Assembly (NCBI RefSeq): GCF_024704385.1
Contig: NZ_JAJDFX010000002.1
Coordinates: 3,534,001-3,598,000, forward strand
Source: Cellulomonas sp. P24
Lineage (GTDB): Bacteria; Actinomycetota; Actinomycetes; Actinomycetales; Cellulomonadaceae
DNA length: 64,000 bases
Direction of reading: 5' to 3'
Shown: positions 1 to 7,976 of the stretch, piece by piece
How positions within the stretch are numbered: the stretch's first letter is position 1
Layout: every line of letters starts with the position of its first letter
Made by a program: the position numbers and the translations under genes
The notes under the pieces: model-generated
Databases searched by the model: none
Seen by the model: only the letters and a program-made list of their open reading frames with translations
What the model was told of the DNA's origin: nothing

Positions 1-33
<33 letters not shown>

Positions 34-65
34 GATAGGTCACGTTCAGACCCAGAGCACGGGAC

Positions 66-100
66 AGAGGGCGGTCGCTTCGGCGGTCGCTCTCTTCGTT
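66..100 (+). terminator. UUCG-loop hairpin terminator
   Basis: Positions 66-78 and 83-95 form a 13-bp stem (three G-U pairs) around a TTCG tetraloop, followed by TCGTT. It lies just after the RNA gene and 22 bases beyond the leftward gene that ends at 122, so it may end transcription from both sides. Confidence 0.75.
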
Positions 101-121
101 TGCGCCGCCGCAGGAGCCGAG

Positions 122-997
122 CTACTCCGGCGCAGCTGCTGAAGGGTCGTGTGGTCCGGGGCCGAGTCCGCCGTCACGGCCCGCGAGGCGAACTGCTCGG
201 CCGAGCGCTTTGTCGAACAGCACGGGGTCGCTGAGCGTGACCTGGTGGCAGGTTCCGGGTGGCAGACCGTGAGTGCGTTCGACGTCTGCCCGTACAGCCG
301 TCTGCCACCGGTGACGCATGACGAGGGCCACGGCCGCACTGGCAACGCTGACGCCTGCGACCGCCCAGCCGACGATCGGCCCGTCGATCATCCCGTACAT
401 CCACGACGCCAGTATCCCGAGCGCCGAGAGTGCGGCGACCAGCCCGGCGACCTGGGCATGAAGGAGGAGCCGGGCAGCCGCGGGGTCGAGGCGGGCTTGC
501 CACGCGGCTGCCCGCGGCGATACGGGTGCGGGTGTCCTCGGCACCGCGTCGAGCCATCGGTGTACCTGGGGCAACCGCAGGAGGGCGAGCGGCACCCCGC
601 CGCAGGTGAGCACCGTGAGGGCGACCCACCCCGAGCCGGCGGAGCGTTCGACCGCCGCGTCGATGCCACGCCACAGCGCGACGAGGAGCGTCGCCACCAG
701 CGGGACCCGCAGCATGGCGGGTCGGCCGTTCCGCCAGAGCCGCCGACCACCGAAGACGAGGAGTGCCGCAGCAGCGACAAGCATCTCTCCGACGCCGAGG
801 ACTCCCCGTGCGGCGAGGCGGTCCATGCCGTTGTTCAGTGAGGGCATCTGTGTCCGCACCACGACGACGGCGGCCACGACGAGTACTGCAGCCAGCGCCA
901 CGGCCCAGCACACGATGATGAGGACCGGCCACGGCCGTCTGCCGTCGATGACCGGGAGTCGAGCCTTCCGTGGTCGCTGCGCCTGGATTCTCGCCAC
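122..997 (-). CDS. Hypothetical polytopic membrane protein (291 aa)
   Basis: No family recognised. About six hydrophobic segments are visible, the first (about residues 24-46) after a basic N-terminus and the others spread to about residue 226. The last 55 residues are hydrophilic and probably cytoplasmic, ending PSAAAPE. The GTG at 997 is preferred because AGGGGG sits five to six bases upstream; the open frame continues to 1144 but that extension is arginine-rich and looks non-coding. It is transcribed away from the nuclease-like gene at 1329 and its stop lies next to the terminator at 66-100. Function unknown; an integral membrane protein is all the sequence supports. Confidence 0.7.
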   Translation of the reverse strand: MARIQAQRPRKARLPVIDGRRPWPVLIIVCWAVALAAVLVVAAVVVVRTQMPSLNNGMDRLAARGVLGVGEMLVAAAALLVFGGRRLWRNGRPAMLRVPLVATLLVALWRGIDAAVERSAGSGWVALTVLTCGGVPLALLRLPQVHRWLDAVPRTPAPVSPRAAAWQARLDPAAARLLLHAQVAGLVAALSALGILASWMYGMIDGPIVGWAVAGVSVASAAVALVMRHRWQTAVRADVERTHGLPPGTCHQVTLSDPVLFDKALGRAVRLAGRDGGLGPGPHDPSAAAPE

Positions 998-1328
998 CGT
1001 TGCCCCCTGGGCTGGGACGATAGCACTGGCAACGCGACGGCGGTCGCGATGGTGGCGAGGTCGTCGAACCGGGCAGCGGGGCTGCCGGGCCGCGTCAGCC
1101 GGAGGGGCGATCTCCCTGGCAGGCCACGCCAAGATCCAGAGCAAGGGACAGGTGGACGATCTCTTCGGCGGGCACTCTCGTCGTCTGACTCGTCGAGAGT
1201 CCGGGGCGTCCGATCGATGGTCACGCTGGTGGAGCGCTCTTCCGTGAGCGACCGGAGCGCGATGCCACCTCGAGATGGGGCGTGGATGGCGGCGCTACGG
1301 TGGGGGAAACGTCCGATGGGGGCTGGTC
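998..1328. other. Divergent intergenic region, no gene seen
   Basis: This stretch separates the leftward membrane-protein gene and the rightward nuclease-like gene, so both promoters must lie here. A 7-bp inverted repeat, ACTCTCG (1174-1180) and CGAGAGT (1194-1200), is present. GGGGG at about 1318-1322 serves as RBS for the GTG at 1329. Nothing else is convincing. Confidence 0.4.
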
Positions 1329-2496
1329 GTGTCCGTCGAGAGCATCTTCTTGAAGACCGGTGATGGTCTGACCCTGCTGGAGCGGCGCGCGTACGACTCC
1401 GAGGCGCTCCTTCAGGCGGTGCTGGCTCAGTTCCCCGAGGTGCTCGCCGGGTCGACCACGACCGGCGATGCTGAGCCCGGACTGCTGCTGGTGGGTCGCG
1501 AGATGGGCGTCGCGAGCACCGGGGACGTCCCTGGTCCGTACAGTGTCGACCACCTTTTCGTGGACCGGACCGGGGTGCCGGTGCTGGTCGAGGTCAAGCG
1601 GTCGTCGAACTCCGAGATCCGCCGGCAGGTGGTCGGTCAGATGCTCGACTACGCGGCGGGCGCGGTGAAGGTCTGGTCGGTCGAGACCGTGCGTCAAGCC
1701 TTCGAGCGGACAGCAGGAGGCGCCGGGCAGGACCCGGCCGAGCTGGTGCGAGACCTACGTGCGGACATCGACGTCGAGGAGTTCTGGCGGGTGGTCGAGT
1801 CGAACCTTCGTTCGGGCCGCATCCGGATGGTCTTCGTCGCTGATGCGTTGCCCGAGTCGCTGGTGCGCATCATCGAGTTCCTCAACGAGCAGATGAGCTC
1901 GGCGGAGGTCCTGGGCGTCGAGGTGCGCCAGTACGTGGGTGGTGAGCACGTCGTGTACGTGCCGCGGGTGGTCGGGAACACGTCGGCGGCAGCCGCCGTG
2001 AAGTCGCCCGCGCGGGCGTCGCGATGGGACGAGGAGTCGTTCCTCGCGGCAGTCACCTCTCGCTGCACGCCCGCGGAGGTGAGCGTGGTCGGCAGGCTCA
2101 TGAGCGATGCTCGCGAGCGGGGTGTCGGGCTGGTGTGGGGGGAGAGGGGCGACGCCGGGCGTCGCCGGCTGGTACTCGCTGAACGGGCGACCCACCGGGG
2201 TGTGGGGGCTCAATGCCGGCGCCGCCCCACCGTCCGGGCGGGCGTACGTGGTGCTCAACCTCGCGGACCTGGTCAACCACATCGGCACCGACCGCATCGA
2301 AGCGGCAGCGAGCGTTCTCGACCGCATCCCGAGCTTCGCGGGCAAGATCGTCGAGGCACGTGCGGACGATTGGCACAAGTACCCGTCCTTGTACCTCGCC
2401 GACGTCGCGACGAACCCGGTGCACGTCGAGACCCTCGTCGAGGGCATCCGGATGCTGACCGACCCGATGGCGTCCGCCACGGGTGGCGCGCCGTAG
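1329..2496 (+). pseudogene. Frameshifted gene for a NucS/DUF91-like PD-(D/E)XK nuclease-fold protein
   Basis: The N-terminal half carries a restriction-endonuclease-like core: D74 and D79 in the DHLFVD segment, then E88-V-K90 followed by R-x-x-VVGQMLDYAA, the pattern of NucS, DUF91 and Mrr-like proteins that act on DNA. The frame starting at the GTG (RBS GGGGG) continues to about 2140. Further sense is then found in the +1 frame, beginning around GVAGWYSLNG and running to the TAG at 2496. Removing one G from the G-rich stretch 2137-2149 restores one frame of about 388 residues. Either the gene is broken or a base was inserted in the read. Family assignment is by motif only; function unproven. 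Confidence 0.7.
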
Positions 2497-2522
2497 CCCG
2501 GCGGGCTCGGGGTGGCCTGCTG

Positions 2523-2657
2523 TCACGCGTGCGGCGCGGTCTGCCTCCTCGATCGGCGGACCACGAGTGCCACCAGGGCAGCGACGACGGCAGCCGGTGT
2601 CGCGACGATGGCCACGCCGAAGAGAACGTCCACCACGGTGGGAATGAGCGGATTCAT
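2523..2657 (-). CDS. Small single-pass membrane protein (44 aa)
   Basis: A short frame begins MNPLIPTVVDVLFG, has one hydrophobic helix (about residues 7-33) and ends in a basic tail RRSRRQTAPHA, so the N-terminus is probably outside and the C-terminus in the cytoplasm. A strong RBS (GAAGGAG, 7 bases before the ATG) selects this start over a longer 93-codon frame whose extra N-terminus looks non-coding. A palindrome at 2797-2820 lies about 140 bases upstream. No family recognised. Confidence 0.6.
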   Translation of the reverse strand: MNPLIPTVVDVLFGVAIVATPAAVVAALVALVVRRSRRQTAPHA

Positions 2658-3060
2658 CTCGGGCTCCTTCGTGCGATCGAACGTCGGCCGCCGTGAGCGG
2701 CGCCAACCGTCTTGTCGTCCTCCACGTCGTGACACGCACGATAGCCCGTCGATGTCATCGCAGGTCGGGAATGGGAACCATGGTCGATTGTCGGGTGCAT
2801 TCATCCGATGGGATGAATGCGGCGATGCTGATCTCGGCGGGACCCATCTCGCAGAACGATCCCCGGCGGGCTCGAGAATCGACCCGGTCGCGCGTCGGAC
2901 CGCTACGCCGTCGTTCTTGACGGCTCATCACAGCCGGAACGACGTCCTCGGGCCCCCGGGCGAGGTGGTGACGATCGGCGTACGGCCCGGCCCGAGGGAT
3001 GAGGTCTTCGCGTCCGCGGTGGTTCACCTCGCCGGACGCGCCGTCGACCCCGCGGTGCCG
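2658..3060. other. Intergenic region with a perfect 10-bp inverted repeat
   Basis: No gene is supported between the small membrane protein and the 3' end of the NERD-like gene, although both are leftward. A perfect inverted repeat GCATTCATCC (2797-2806), spacer GATG, GGATGAATGC (2811-2820) stands out. It is AT-richer than its surroundings and could be an operator or hairpin for the small gene. CTATCG-like hexamers around 2740 could be its -10. Confidence 0.45.
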
Positions 3061-3810
3061 TCAGCCCGCGCGGTCGGTCGCGGCCCGGGTCAGTGCGTGC
3101 ACCCGGTCGGCGAGCGTCGTGATGTCCTCCGAGGTGAAGGCACCCTGCGCCTCGTCCGCGCCGATGGCCGACACCTCGGCCAGCCGACCGACGCCGTAGA
3201 TCGACAGTCGTTGCGCCCACACAGGCAGTCCGGGCACGTCGGTGACGACGGCCGGCTCGACCGTCGGCGTGCCGCCGGACAGGCGGAGGTCGGCCAGAGC
3301 TGTCCGCAGGGCCACGGCGCCGGCCGAGGCGTCGAGCCAGGCGTTCCAGACGGGTGTGGTCGCGGTGCCGCGGCCCGCGATCCTGCGCCACGGGGCCCAG
3401 CGGGACGAGGAGGCGTCGACCACGACGACGACGCGGCCCGGACCGATGACGAGGTGCGACAGCGCGGACGAACCGTCGATCGTCCGGTCGTGGAGCGCAA
3501 GCCGGCCGGACCTGCGGAGCCGTCGCGCGACGTCGCGCTCGATGCGCAGCCGGCGTGTCAGCTCGTTGGTGCGGACGGTGAGGTCGAGGCGGACCACGAC
3601 GGCGAACGCGGCGGCCGTCGTGGCGGCGAATCCCAGCGCGGCAACGGCCAGGTCAGCCCCTGCCGTGACCTGGGCGAGGCGCCGCGCCCACAGGATGGCG
3701 TTGAGGCAGGCGATGACGAACACCTGGCGGGCGACCCCGTTCCGGGACCGGTCGTCCGCGCGCGCGGCGTCGCGGCGGAGCCGGGTCGACGCGCCTGGTG
3801 TCACCGGCAC
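3061..3810 (-). CDS. Membrane protein with NERD-like domain (about 249 aa)
   Basis: After a basic N-terminus there are hydrophobic segments (about residues 29-39 and 46-72). Then comes a soluble part beginning RIERDVARRLRRSGRL, with LHDRTI and LVIGPGRVVVVVDAS, the strand pattern of NERD (nuclease-related) domains. These PD-(D/E)XK-like domains are often tethered to the membrane in actinobacteria. The catalytic residues cannot be confirmed by eye. The start is uncertain: GTG codons at 3810 and 3804 both lack a good RBS. It is divergent from the lipoprotein gene at 4075. Assignment is moderate; substrate unknown. Confidence 0.6.
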   Translation of the reverse strand: MPVTPGASTRLRRDAARADDRSRNGVARQVFVIACLNAILWARRLAQVTAGADLAVAALGFAATTAAAFAVVVRLDLTVRTNELTRRLRIERDVARRLRRSGRLALHDRTIDGSSALSHLVIGPGRVVVVVDASSSRWAPWRRIAGRGTATTPVWNAWLDASAGAVALRTALADLRLSGGTPTVEPAVVTDVPGLPVWAQRLSIYGVGRLAEVSAIGADEAQGAFTSEDITTLADRVHALTRAATDRAG

Positions 3811-3986
3811 CGGTCGGACCGCACGTGGAGGAGTCGAGGCCGCCCGGCGGCGCCGATCGGAACGCGAATCTGCGCGCAGATCATGATCAGCGAGCCCCCT
3901 TGGCGCATTTCCAGGACGAGTCGTCCGTTCGGTGGAGCATGCGGCACGACGAACCGTAGACCTGGGCGCATCTTCCCGACAACACA

Positions 3987-4000
3987 TGGACGATCGTCCA
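3987..4000. promoter_or_regulatory. 14-bp perfect palindrome, candidate operator
   Basis: TGGACGATCGTCCA is a perfect palindrome in the divergent region between the NERD-like gene (-) and the SecD-head lipoprotein gene (+), 75 bases upstream of the latter. Size and symmetry fit a TetR-family operator; no regulator gene is adjacent. Confidence 0.45.
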
Positions 4001-4074
4001 GAATTCCGCGACGACTCATGAATGCGCTTCGTGATTCCGAAGACGCGGCGCTTGTGGTGCGCGATGCTGTTGTC

Positions 4075-4566
4075 ATGAATACCCGACGGATCGAACGTCT
4101 CGCGACCATTCTTGCCGCTGCGGGCGTGCTCGCTGCGTGCAGCTCTCCGGGAAGTGCCTCGGCGCCGTCGCTCCAGCTCCGGCTCGTGACGTCGTCGACC
4201 GAGGGCGCGTGCGACGCACCGGCGCTCGCGACCGACGGCCCTGGAACGGCGTGCAGCGAGGATGGGACGACCACCTACCAGGTCGGGGCGTCCCTCGGCA
4301 CGATCACCCCGACGTCCGTCACCCGCCCTGACGTCGGAGGCGGACTGGATCTCGACCTCGCGTTCGATCAGGCCGGCAGCGCGAAGCTGGGCGAGGTCAC
4401 GGGGAAGGCGATCGGCAAGCAGCTGGCCGTCCTGATCGACGGTCGGGTTCTCAGCGCAGCACAGGTGGCGGACGCGATCACCGGCGGGACGGTGCGGATG
4501 GCCTTCGGGACGTCGGCCGAGGCCGCGCGGGTCGCGGCGCTGCTGCACGCGTCCGCCACGTCCTAG
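4075..4566 (+). CDS. Lipoprotein with orphan SecD/SecDF P1-head-like domain (163 aa)
   Basis: A lipoprotein signal peptide with lipobox LAAC (Cys22) indicates export and lipid anchoring. The C-terminal part (about residues 90-155), including LDLAFDQAGSAKLGEVT, LAVLIDGRVLSAAQV and ITGGTVRM, matches the head subdomain of the SecD periplasmic loop, which in SecDF aids late steps of protein export. Here it is free of any SecD membrane region, so it cannot be a translocase subunit in the usual sense. An in-frame ATG at 4018 would add 19 charged residues before the signal peptide and is rejected. Role unknown; the domain call is fairly secure. Confidence 0.75.
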   Translation: MNTRRIERLATILAAAGVLAACSSPGSASAPSLQLRLVTSSTEGACDAPALATDGPGTACSEDGTTTYQVGASLGTITPTSVTRPDVGGGLDLDLAFDQAGSAKLGEVTGKAIGKQLAVLIDGRVLSAAQVADAITGGTVRMAFGTSAEAARVAALLHASATS

Positions 4567-4576
4567 GTGACGTCAC

Positions 4577-4603
4577 CGCACCTACGTCTGCTACGCAGGT
4601 GCG
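4577..4603. terminator. Hairpin between convergent lipoprotein genes
   Basis: CGCACCT (4577-4583) pairs perfectly with AGGTGCG (4597-4603) across a 13-base loop. It sits between the stop codons at 4566 and 4608 of two converging genes, so a bidirectional terminator is likely. There is no U-tract. Confidence 0.45.
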
Positions 4604-4607
4604 CCGA

Positions 4608-5345
4608 TCACGAGACGATCACCGGAATCGCCGCGAAGTCGCCAGGGTCGAGCTCGTGCCCCACACCTCCGTGCACCAGGAGCGTGACGACGTCGCCCGG
4701 CAGCGCGCCGGAGAGGTCGAGAGAGGCTGTGAACGGTTCGGGTGTCGCCATGGATCCGCCCTGCGCGACGACCTTGTCGAGCCTCGTCACCTGGCCGGCG
4801 AGGAAGGCCTCGACGATGACGGTTCCCTCGAAGCCGCGGCCGATGCCCTCGACGGTGAGCGGGCCTGCCGGGACTGTGGTGCGGGGCGCGGGTGACGTGA
4901 TCGCGGCATTGTCGTTGACAGCAGCGATCACGTACCAACCGTTCGCCGACCCGAGCTGGCGCAGCAGCAGGAGGCCGCGCTGCACGCTGGTCGCGTTGGC
5001 GCCCTCGCCGGAGAACATGACGGGCACCTCACCGCTCCGGGAGTCGCCCTGCTGGAATGCCCCGAGGGTTGCCGGGACACCGAGTGCGTGGGTGACGAAG
5101 TCGGCTGAGGCTGCCTCCGGGGTATCGAAGACGACACCCGCCGACGGCCAGACCGCCGGCTGCTCGAGCCCGACCGTGCTCGTCGGCGTCGGCGTCGTGG
5201 GTGCGCCAGGAGAACTCGGTGACGTGGGGGAGGAGGTGCTCGACGTCGGCGGCGAGGGGCTCTGACCCTCGCCGGTCGTGCAACCGGCGAGCGGCAGCAT
5301 CCACGCGGTGATGGCGACGGCGACGGTGACGGCTTCGCGACGCAC
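4608..5345 (-). CDS. Lipoprotein with Gmad2-like C-terminal domain (245 aa)
   Basis: The GTG start has GAGGTG close upstream. The signal peptide ends in lipobox LAGC (Cys22), followed by a Ser/Thr/Pro-rich linker to about residue 58. The C-terminal 95 residues (ITSPAP..., then TVEGIGRGFEGTVIVEAF, ending PGDFAAIPVIV) resemble the Gmad2 immunoglobulin-like fold found in exported Gram-positive proteins. A second protein of this type is encoded at 55069-55605. The middle region (about 66-145) is unassigned. Its role at the cell surface is unknown; it is convergent with the SecD-head lipoprotein gene. Confidence 0.65.
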   Translation of the reverse strand: MRREAVTVAVAITAWMLPLAGCTTGEGQSPSPPTSSTSSPTSPSSPGAPTTPTPTSTVGLEQPAVWPSAGVVFDTPEAASADFVTHALGVPATLGAFQQGDSRSGEVPVMFSGEGANATSVQRGLLLLRQLGSANGWYVIAAVNDNAAITSPAPRTTVPAGPLTVEGIGRGFEGTVIVEAFLAGQVTRLDKVVAQGGSMATPEPFTASLDLSGALPGDVVTLLVHGGVGHELDPGDFAAIPVIVS

Positions 5346-5501
5346 GAGACACCTCGATCCGGAGTGCGACCTCTCGTACGACTATCGTCCGCCTCCGGAG
5401 TGTCACCCGCGAGACGTGCGCCGAGTCCGAATCGCCGCAGGTGAGCGAACCAGGACCTTGTGCTCTTGCTGTGAACGATCTTCACCGCCAAGCGTGGAGG
5501 T

Positions 5502-5951
5502 ATGCGCAGCGGGCCAGGGCGTGTGCTGGCAGTGCTCGTCGGCGCGATAGCGGTGCTCGCCGTGATCGCCGGTGTCGTGGTGGCGCACCGGCCGACGCCC
5601 ACGCTGGACCCGGGCACCCCGGAAGCCGTCGTCCAGGAGTACCTGAGAGCCGTGCTCGCCGGTGACTACCCGGCTGCTGCCGCCACCCTCTCGCCCCGGT
5701 CCGGGTGCGACGCGAGAGACGTCGCCGCTGCCTACGTGCCGAGCCCGGTGCGGGTCGTCCTGGTGCGCAGCGCGATCGACGGTGACGTGGCCGTCGTGAC
5801 CGTGGACGTCACCGAGGGAGCGGCGGACGACCTCTTCGGGGCCTCCGGGTACACGCACACGGAGCGCATCACCCTCGAACGCGATGCCGGGCAGTGGCTG
5901 ATCCTGGGCTCCTCCTGGTTGTTGTCCCCGTGCGGCTCGACGAAGGAGTGA
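5502..5951 (+). CDS. Membrane-anchored NTF2-like hypothetical protein (149 aa)
   Basis: One N-terminal transmembrane helix (about residues 8-29) is followed by TPEAVVQEYLRAVLAGDYPAAAATL, the helical start typical of small NTF2-like or DUF4878-type extracytoplasmic domains. Its C-terminus has the expected beta strands (RITLERDAGQWLILGSSWLL). The ATG has GGAGG only one base away, which is unusually close; the GTG at 5523 is an alternative that would shorten the N-terminus by seven codons. The stop overlaps the RBS of the next gene, so the two are probably co-transcribed. Confidence 0.65.
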   Translation: MRSGPGRVLAVLVGAIAVLAVIAGVVVAHRPTPTLDPGTPEAVVQEYLRAVLAGDYPAAAATLSPRSGCDARDVAAAYVPSPVRVVLVRSAIDGDVAVVTVDVTEGAADDLFGASGYTHTERITLERDAGQWLILGSSWLLSPCGSTKE

Positions 5952-5953
5952 CC

Positions 5954-7675
5954 ATGGCGGCCCTCGGCCTGTTGTCCGGTCTTCTCACGCTCGCCGTCCC
6001 GGTGCTGCTGATCGTGTGGGCGGTGCGTCACGCCGGTCACCGGACCGGCGGGCCACGTGCCGACGCGCACAGCGTCCGGCGCTTCTTCCAGTACCTGCTG
6101 CTCTACGGGTTGTTGATCGTGGCCACCGTCGGGGTGTCGGACCTCCTCGGCCTGCCCCTCCAGGAGCAGTCCCTCGCGGGCGACGACAGCAGCCTGCTGG
6201 CGCGTGCGTTGACGTTCGTCGTCTTCGGCCTCCCGATGTTCGTCCTCCTCGCGGCGTGGTCGCGTCGTCACCTGCAGAGCGACCCGGACGAGGCACGGTC
6301 TCTCGGGTGGGCGTTCTACGCCACCGTCGCGCCCCTGACGGCCGTCGTCGTCGCGATGACCACCCTCCAGGGCGTCGCGGCGACGGCACTCGCGGGCCAA
6401 GGGGCCGACTGGCCCGGGCTCGTCCACGGTGCGGTGTGGGTGGCGGTCTGGCTCGCGCACCTGACCGTCGCGCGTCGGATGCTCGACGACGCCAGGCGGC
6501 AGGGGCAGCTGGTGCTCGGCGCATTGATCGGCCTCGGCACCTCGATCTCCGGGCTGGTCGCCCTGCTGGCGGCCGCCGTGGCCGCTCTCGTGCTGGAGCC
6601 GTCGACGACGGTGCTCGCCAACGACCCGCGCGCGCTCGCGGACGCGGCCGCGACCGTGGCCGTGGGCGTGCCCGTCTGGGTCGTGTACTGGGGGAGGCGC
6701 TTCGCGAGGGCCCGCCGGACCTCGCTGTGGTTCGCGTACGTGCTGCCGGTCGGTGTCGGTGGCTCGTCGATCCTCGCCGTCGTCGGAGCCAGCCTGACGG
6801 TGTACCAGGTGCTCGTGTGGACGGTGGGTGATCCTGGTAGCGCGTCGGCCGTGCAGCACTTCTCCGGGACCCCGACGGCCGGTGCGTGCGTCGTCGTGGG
6901 CCTGCTGAGCTGGTGGTACCACCGGCACGTCCTCGTCGCCGCCGCACCCGGTCGCACCGAGGTCACCCGGGTCTACGAGTACCTGATGTCCGGGATCGCT
7001 CTCTCCGCAGCGGCGGTCGGGGTCGCGCTCGTGGTGGTGGCTCTCATTGACGCCCTGCTGCCGGCGAGGGTCGAGATCGGGGCGGCCGTCACCAACCCGC
7101 TCCTCGCAGCGGTGACCCTCCTGGTCGTCGGCGGCCCGCTCTGGTGGGCCTACTGGTCGCACATCGGCCGGGTCGCCCGCGCGACGGGCACGGTCGAGCT
7201 CGAGTCCCCGTCGCGACGCGTCTACCTCGTCGTGCTGTTCGGCATCGGCGGGATCGCTGCCGTGGTGTCGGTGCTCGTCGCGGCATTCCTCGCGATCCAG
7301 GCCGTCCTGCGGACCGGCATCGACGCCGACGTGGTGCGCGACCTGCAGATCCCGGTGGCGGTGCTGCTCACCACGGCCGTGGTCTCCGGCTATCACGGTG
7401 CGGTCTACCGCGACGACCGGTCACGACTGCCGGCGGCCGGCGTCCGGCACGGTCCGCGCTACGTGCTGCTCGTCGGCGGGCCGGACGATGGCATCGGGCG
7501 CGCGGTCGCGCACCTCACGGGCGCCCGGGTGGACGTGTGGACGCGCGACGACGGGACGGCCGTTCCGTGGGTGGTGGAGGACGTCGTCGCGGCGGTGGAG
7601 GCGAGCCCGGCAGAGGCGATCACGCTCGTCGCCGGGCCGTCGGGGCTCGAGATCGTCGGCATGCACCGGATGTGA
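5954..7675 (+). CDS. DUF5671-type polytopic membrane protein (573 aa)
   Basis: About twelve or more hydrophobic helices are visible. The segment SVRRFFQYLLLYGLLIVATVG near residue 35 matches the DUF5671 signature (R-R-F/Y-Y/F-Q-Y-L), and related helix-pair units follow at about 130, 250 and 360, so the protein looks internally repetitive. The last 90 residues are soluble (YVLLVGGPDDGIGRAVAHL...). The RBS AAGGAG overlaps the previous gene's stop, selecting the ATG at 5954 over upstream in-frame codons. It probably forms an operon with the NTF2-like gene. Function unknown. Confidence 0.75.
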   Translation: MAALGLLSGLLTLAVPVLLIVWAVRHAGHRTGGPRADAHSVRRFFQYLLLYGLLIVATVGVSDLLGLPLQEQSLAGDDSSLLARALTFVVFGLPMFVLLAAWSRRHLQSDPDEARSLGWAFYATVAPLTAVVVAMTTLQGVAATALAGQGADWPGLVHGAVWVAVWLAHLTVARRMLDDARRQGQLVLGALIGLGTSISGLVALLAAAVAALVLEPSTTVLANDPRALADAAATVAVGVPVWVVYWGRRFARARRTSLWFAYVLPVGVGGSSILAVVGASLTVYQVLVWTVGDPGSASAVQHFSGTPTAGACVVVGLLSWWYHRHVLVAAAPGRTEVTRVYEYLMSGIALSAAAVGVALVVVALIDALLPARVEIGAAVTNPLLAAVTLLVVGGPLWWAYWSHIGRVARATGTVELESPSRRVYLVVLFGIGGIAAVVSVLVAAFLAIQAVLRTGIDADVVRDLQIPVAVLLTTAVVSGYHGAVYRDDRSRLPAAGVRHGPRYVLLVGGPDDGIGRAVAHLTGARVDVWTRDDGTAVPWVVEDVVAAVEASPAEAITLVAGPSGLEIVGMHRM

Positions 7676-7773
7676 CCGAGGGGCGGTCGCGTGGTGCCGC
7701 GGCCGACCTCTGGCCGAGACGTCCGGCCCGGGTGACGCGACGGAAGCAATGTCCGAAATGAGGCATATGGGTG

Positions 7774-7794
7774 AATAGGACCTTTGGTCCTATT
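7774..7794. promoter_or_regulatory. Perfect 9-bp inverted repeat: operator or terminator
   Basis: AATAGGACC, spacer TTT, GGTCCTATT. As RNA it is a hairpin that could end the DUF5671 operon. As DNA, GGACC-TTT-GGTCC resembles DevR/DosR-type symmetric boxes. It is AT-richer than its surroundings and lies about 190 bases upstream of the secreted-protein gene. Which reading is right cannot be settled by eye. Confidence 0.5.
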
Positions 7795-7825
7795 TCGGTT
7801 CTGCTGTGAGACAAGTGTGGGTACT

Positions 7826-7930
7826 GCAGGACCAGGCGACCTCCTGCCAGAACCGGGACCATCGTCCCGGCGCTGAACCCCCTCTCTGCCAGGGGAACCA
7901 CAGGGGGCCGGAGCGATCGCTCCGGTGCAT
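7826..7930 (+). promoter_or_regulatory. Structured 5' leader of the secreted-protein gene; possible ydaO-like (c-di-AMP) element
   Basis: Hairpins are visible: GCAGGA/TCCTGC (7826-7847), CCGGGAC-CATC-GTCCCGG (7853-7870), and an 18-bp palindrome (7908-7925) made of CCGGAGCGA and its complement. Between them lies CGCTGAACCCC then GGGGAACCA, and after them GGTGCAT. These resemble conserved blocks of the ydaO riboswitch, which in actinobacteria precedes cell-wall and secreted-protein genes. The last ydaO block (a CAGCTAACC-type sequence) is not found, so the identity is doubtful; a structured leader is more certain. Confidence 0.35.
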
Positions 7931-7976
7931 GTCGACGTCGGCACCGTGGCCGCGGCGCCGACGAAGTGGAGGAGCC

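Noticed and set aside
4018-4074. Upstream in-frame ATG for the SecD-head lipoprotein
   Set aside because: It would put 19 charged residues before the signal peptide and disrupt lipoprotein export.
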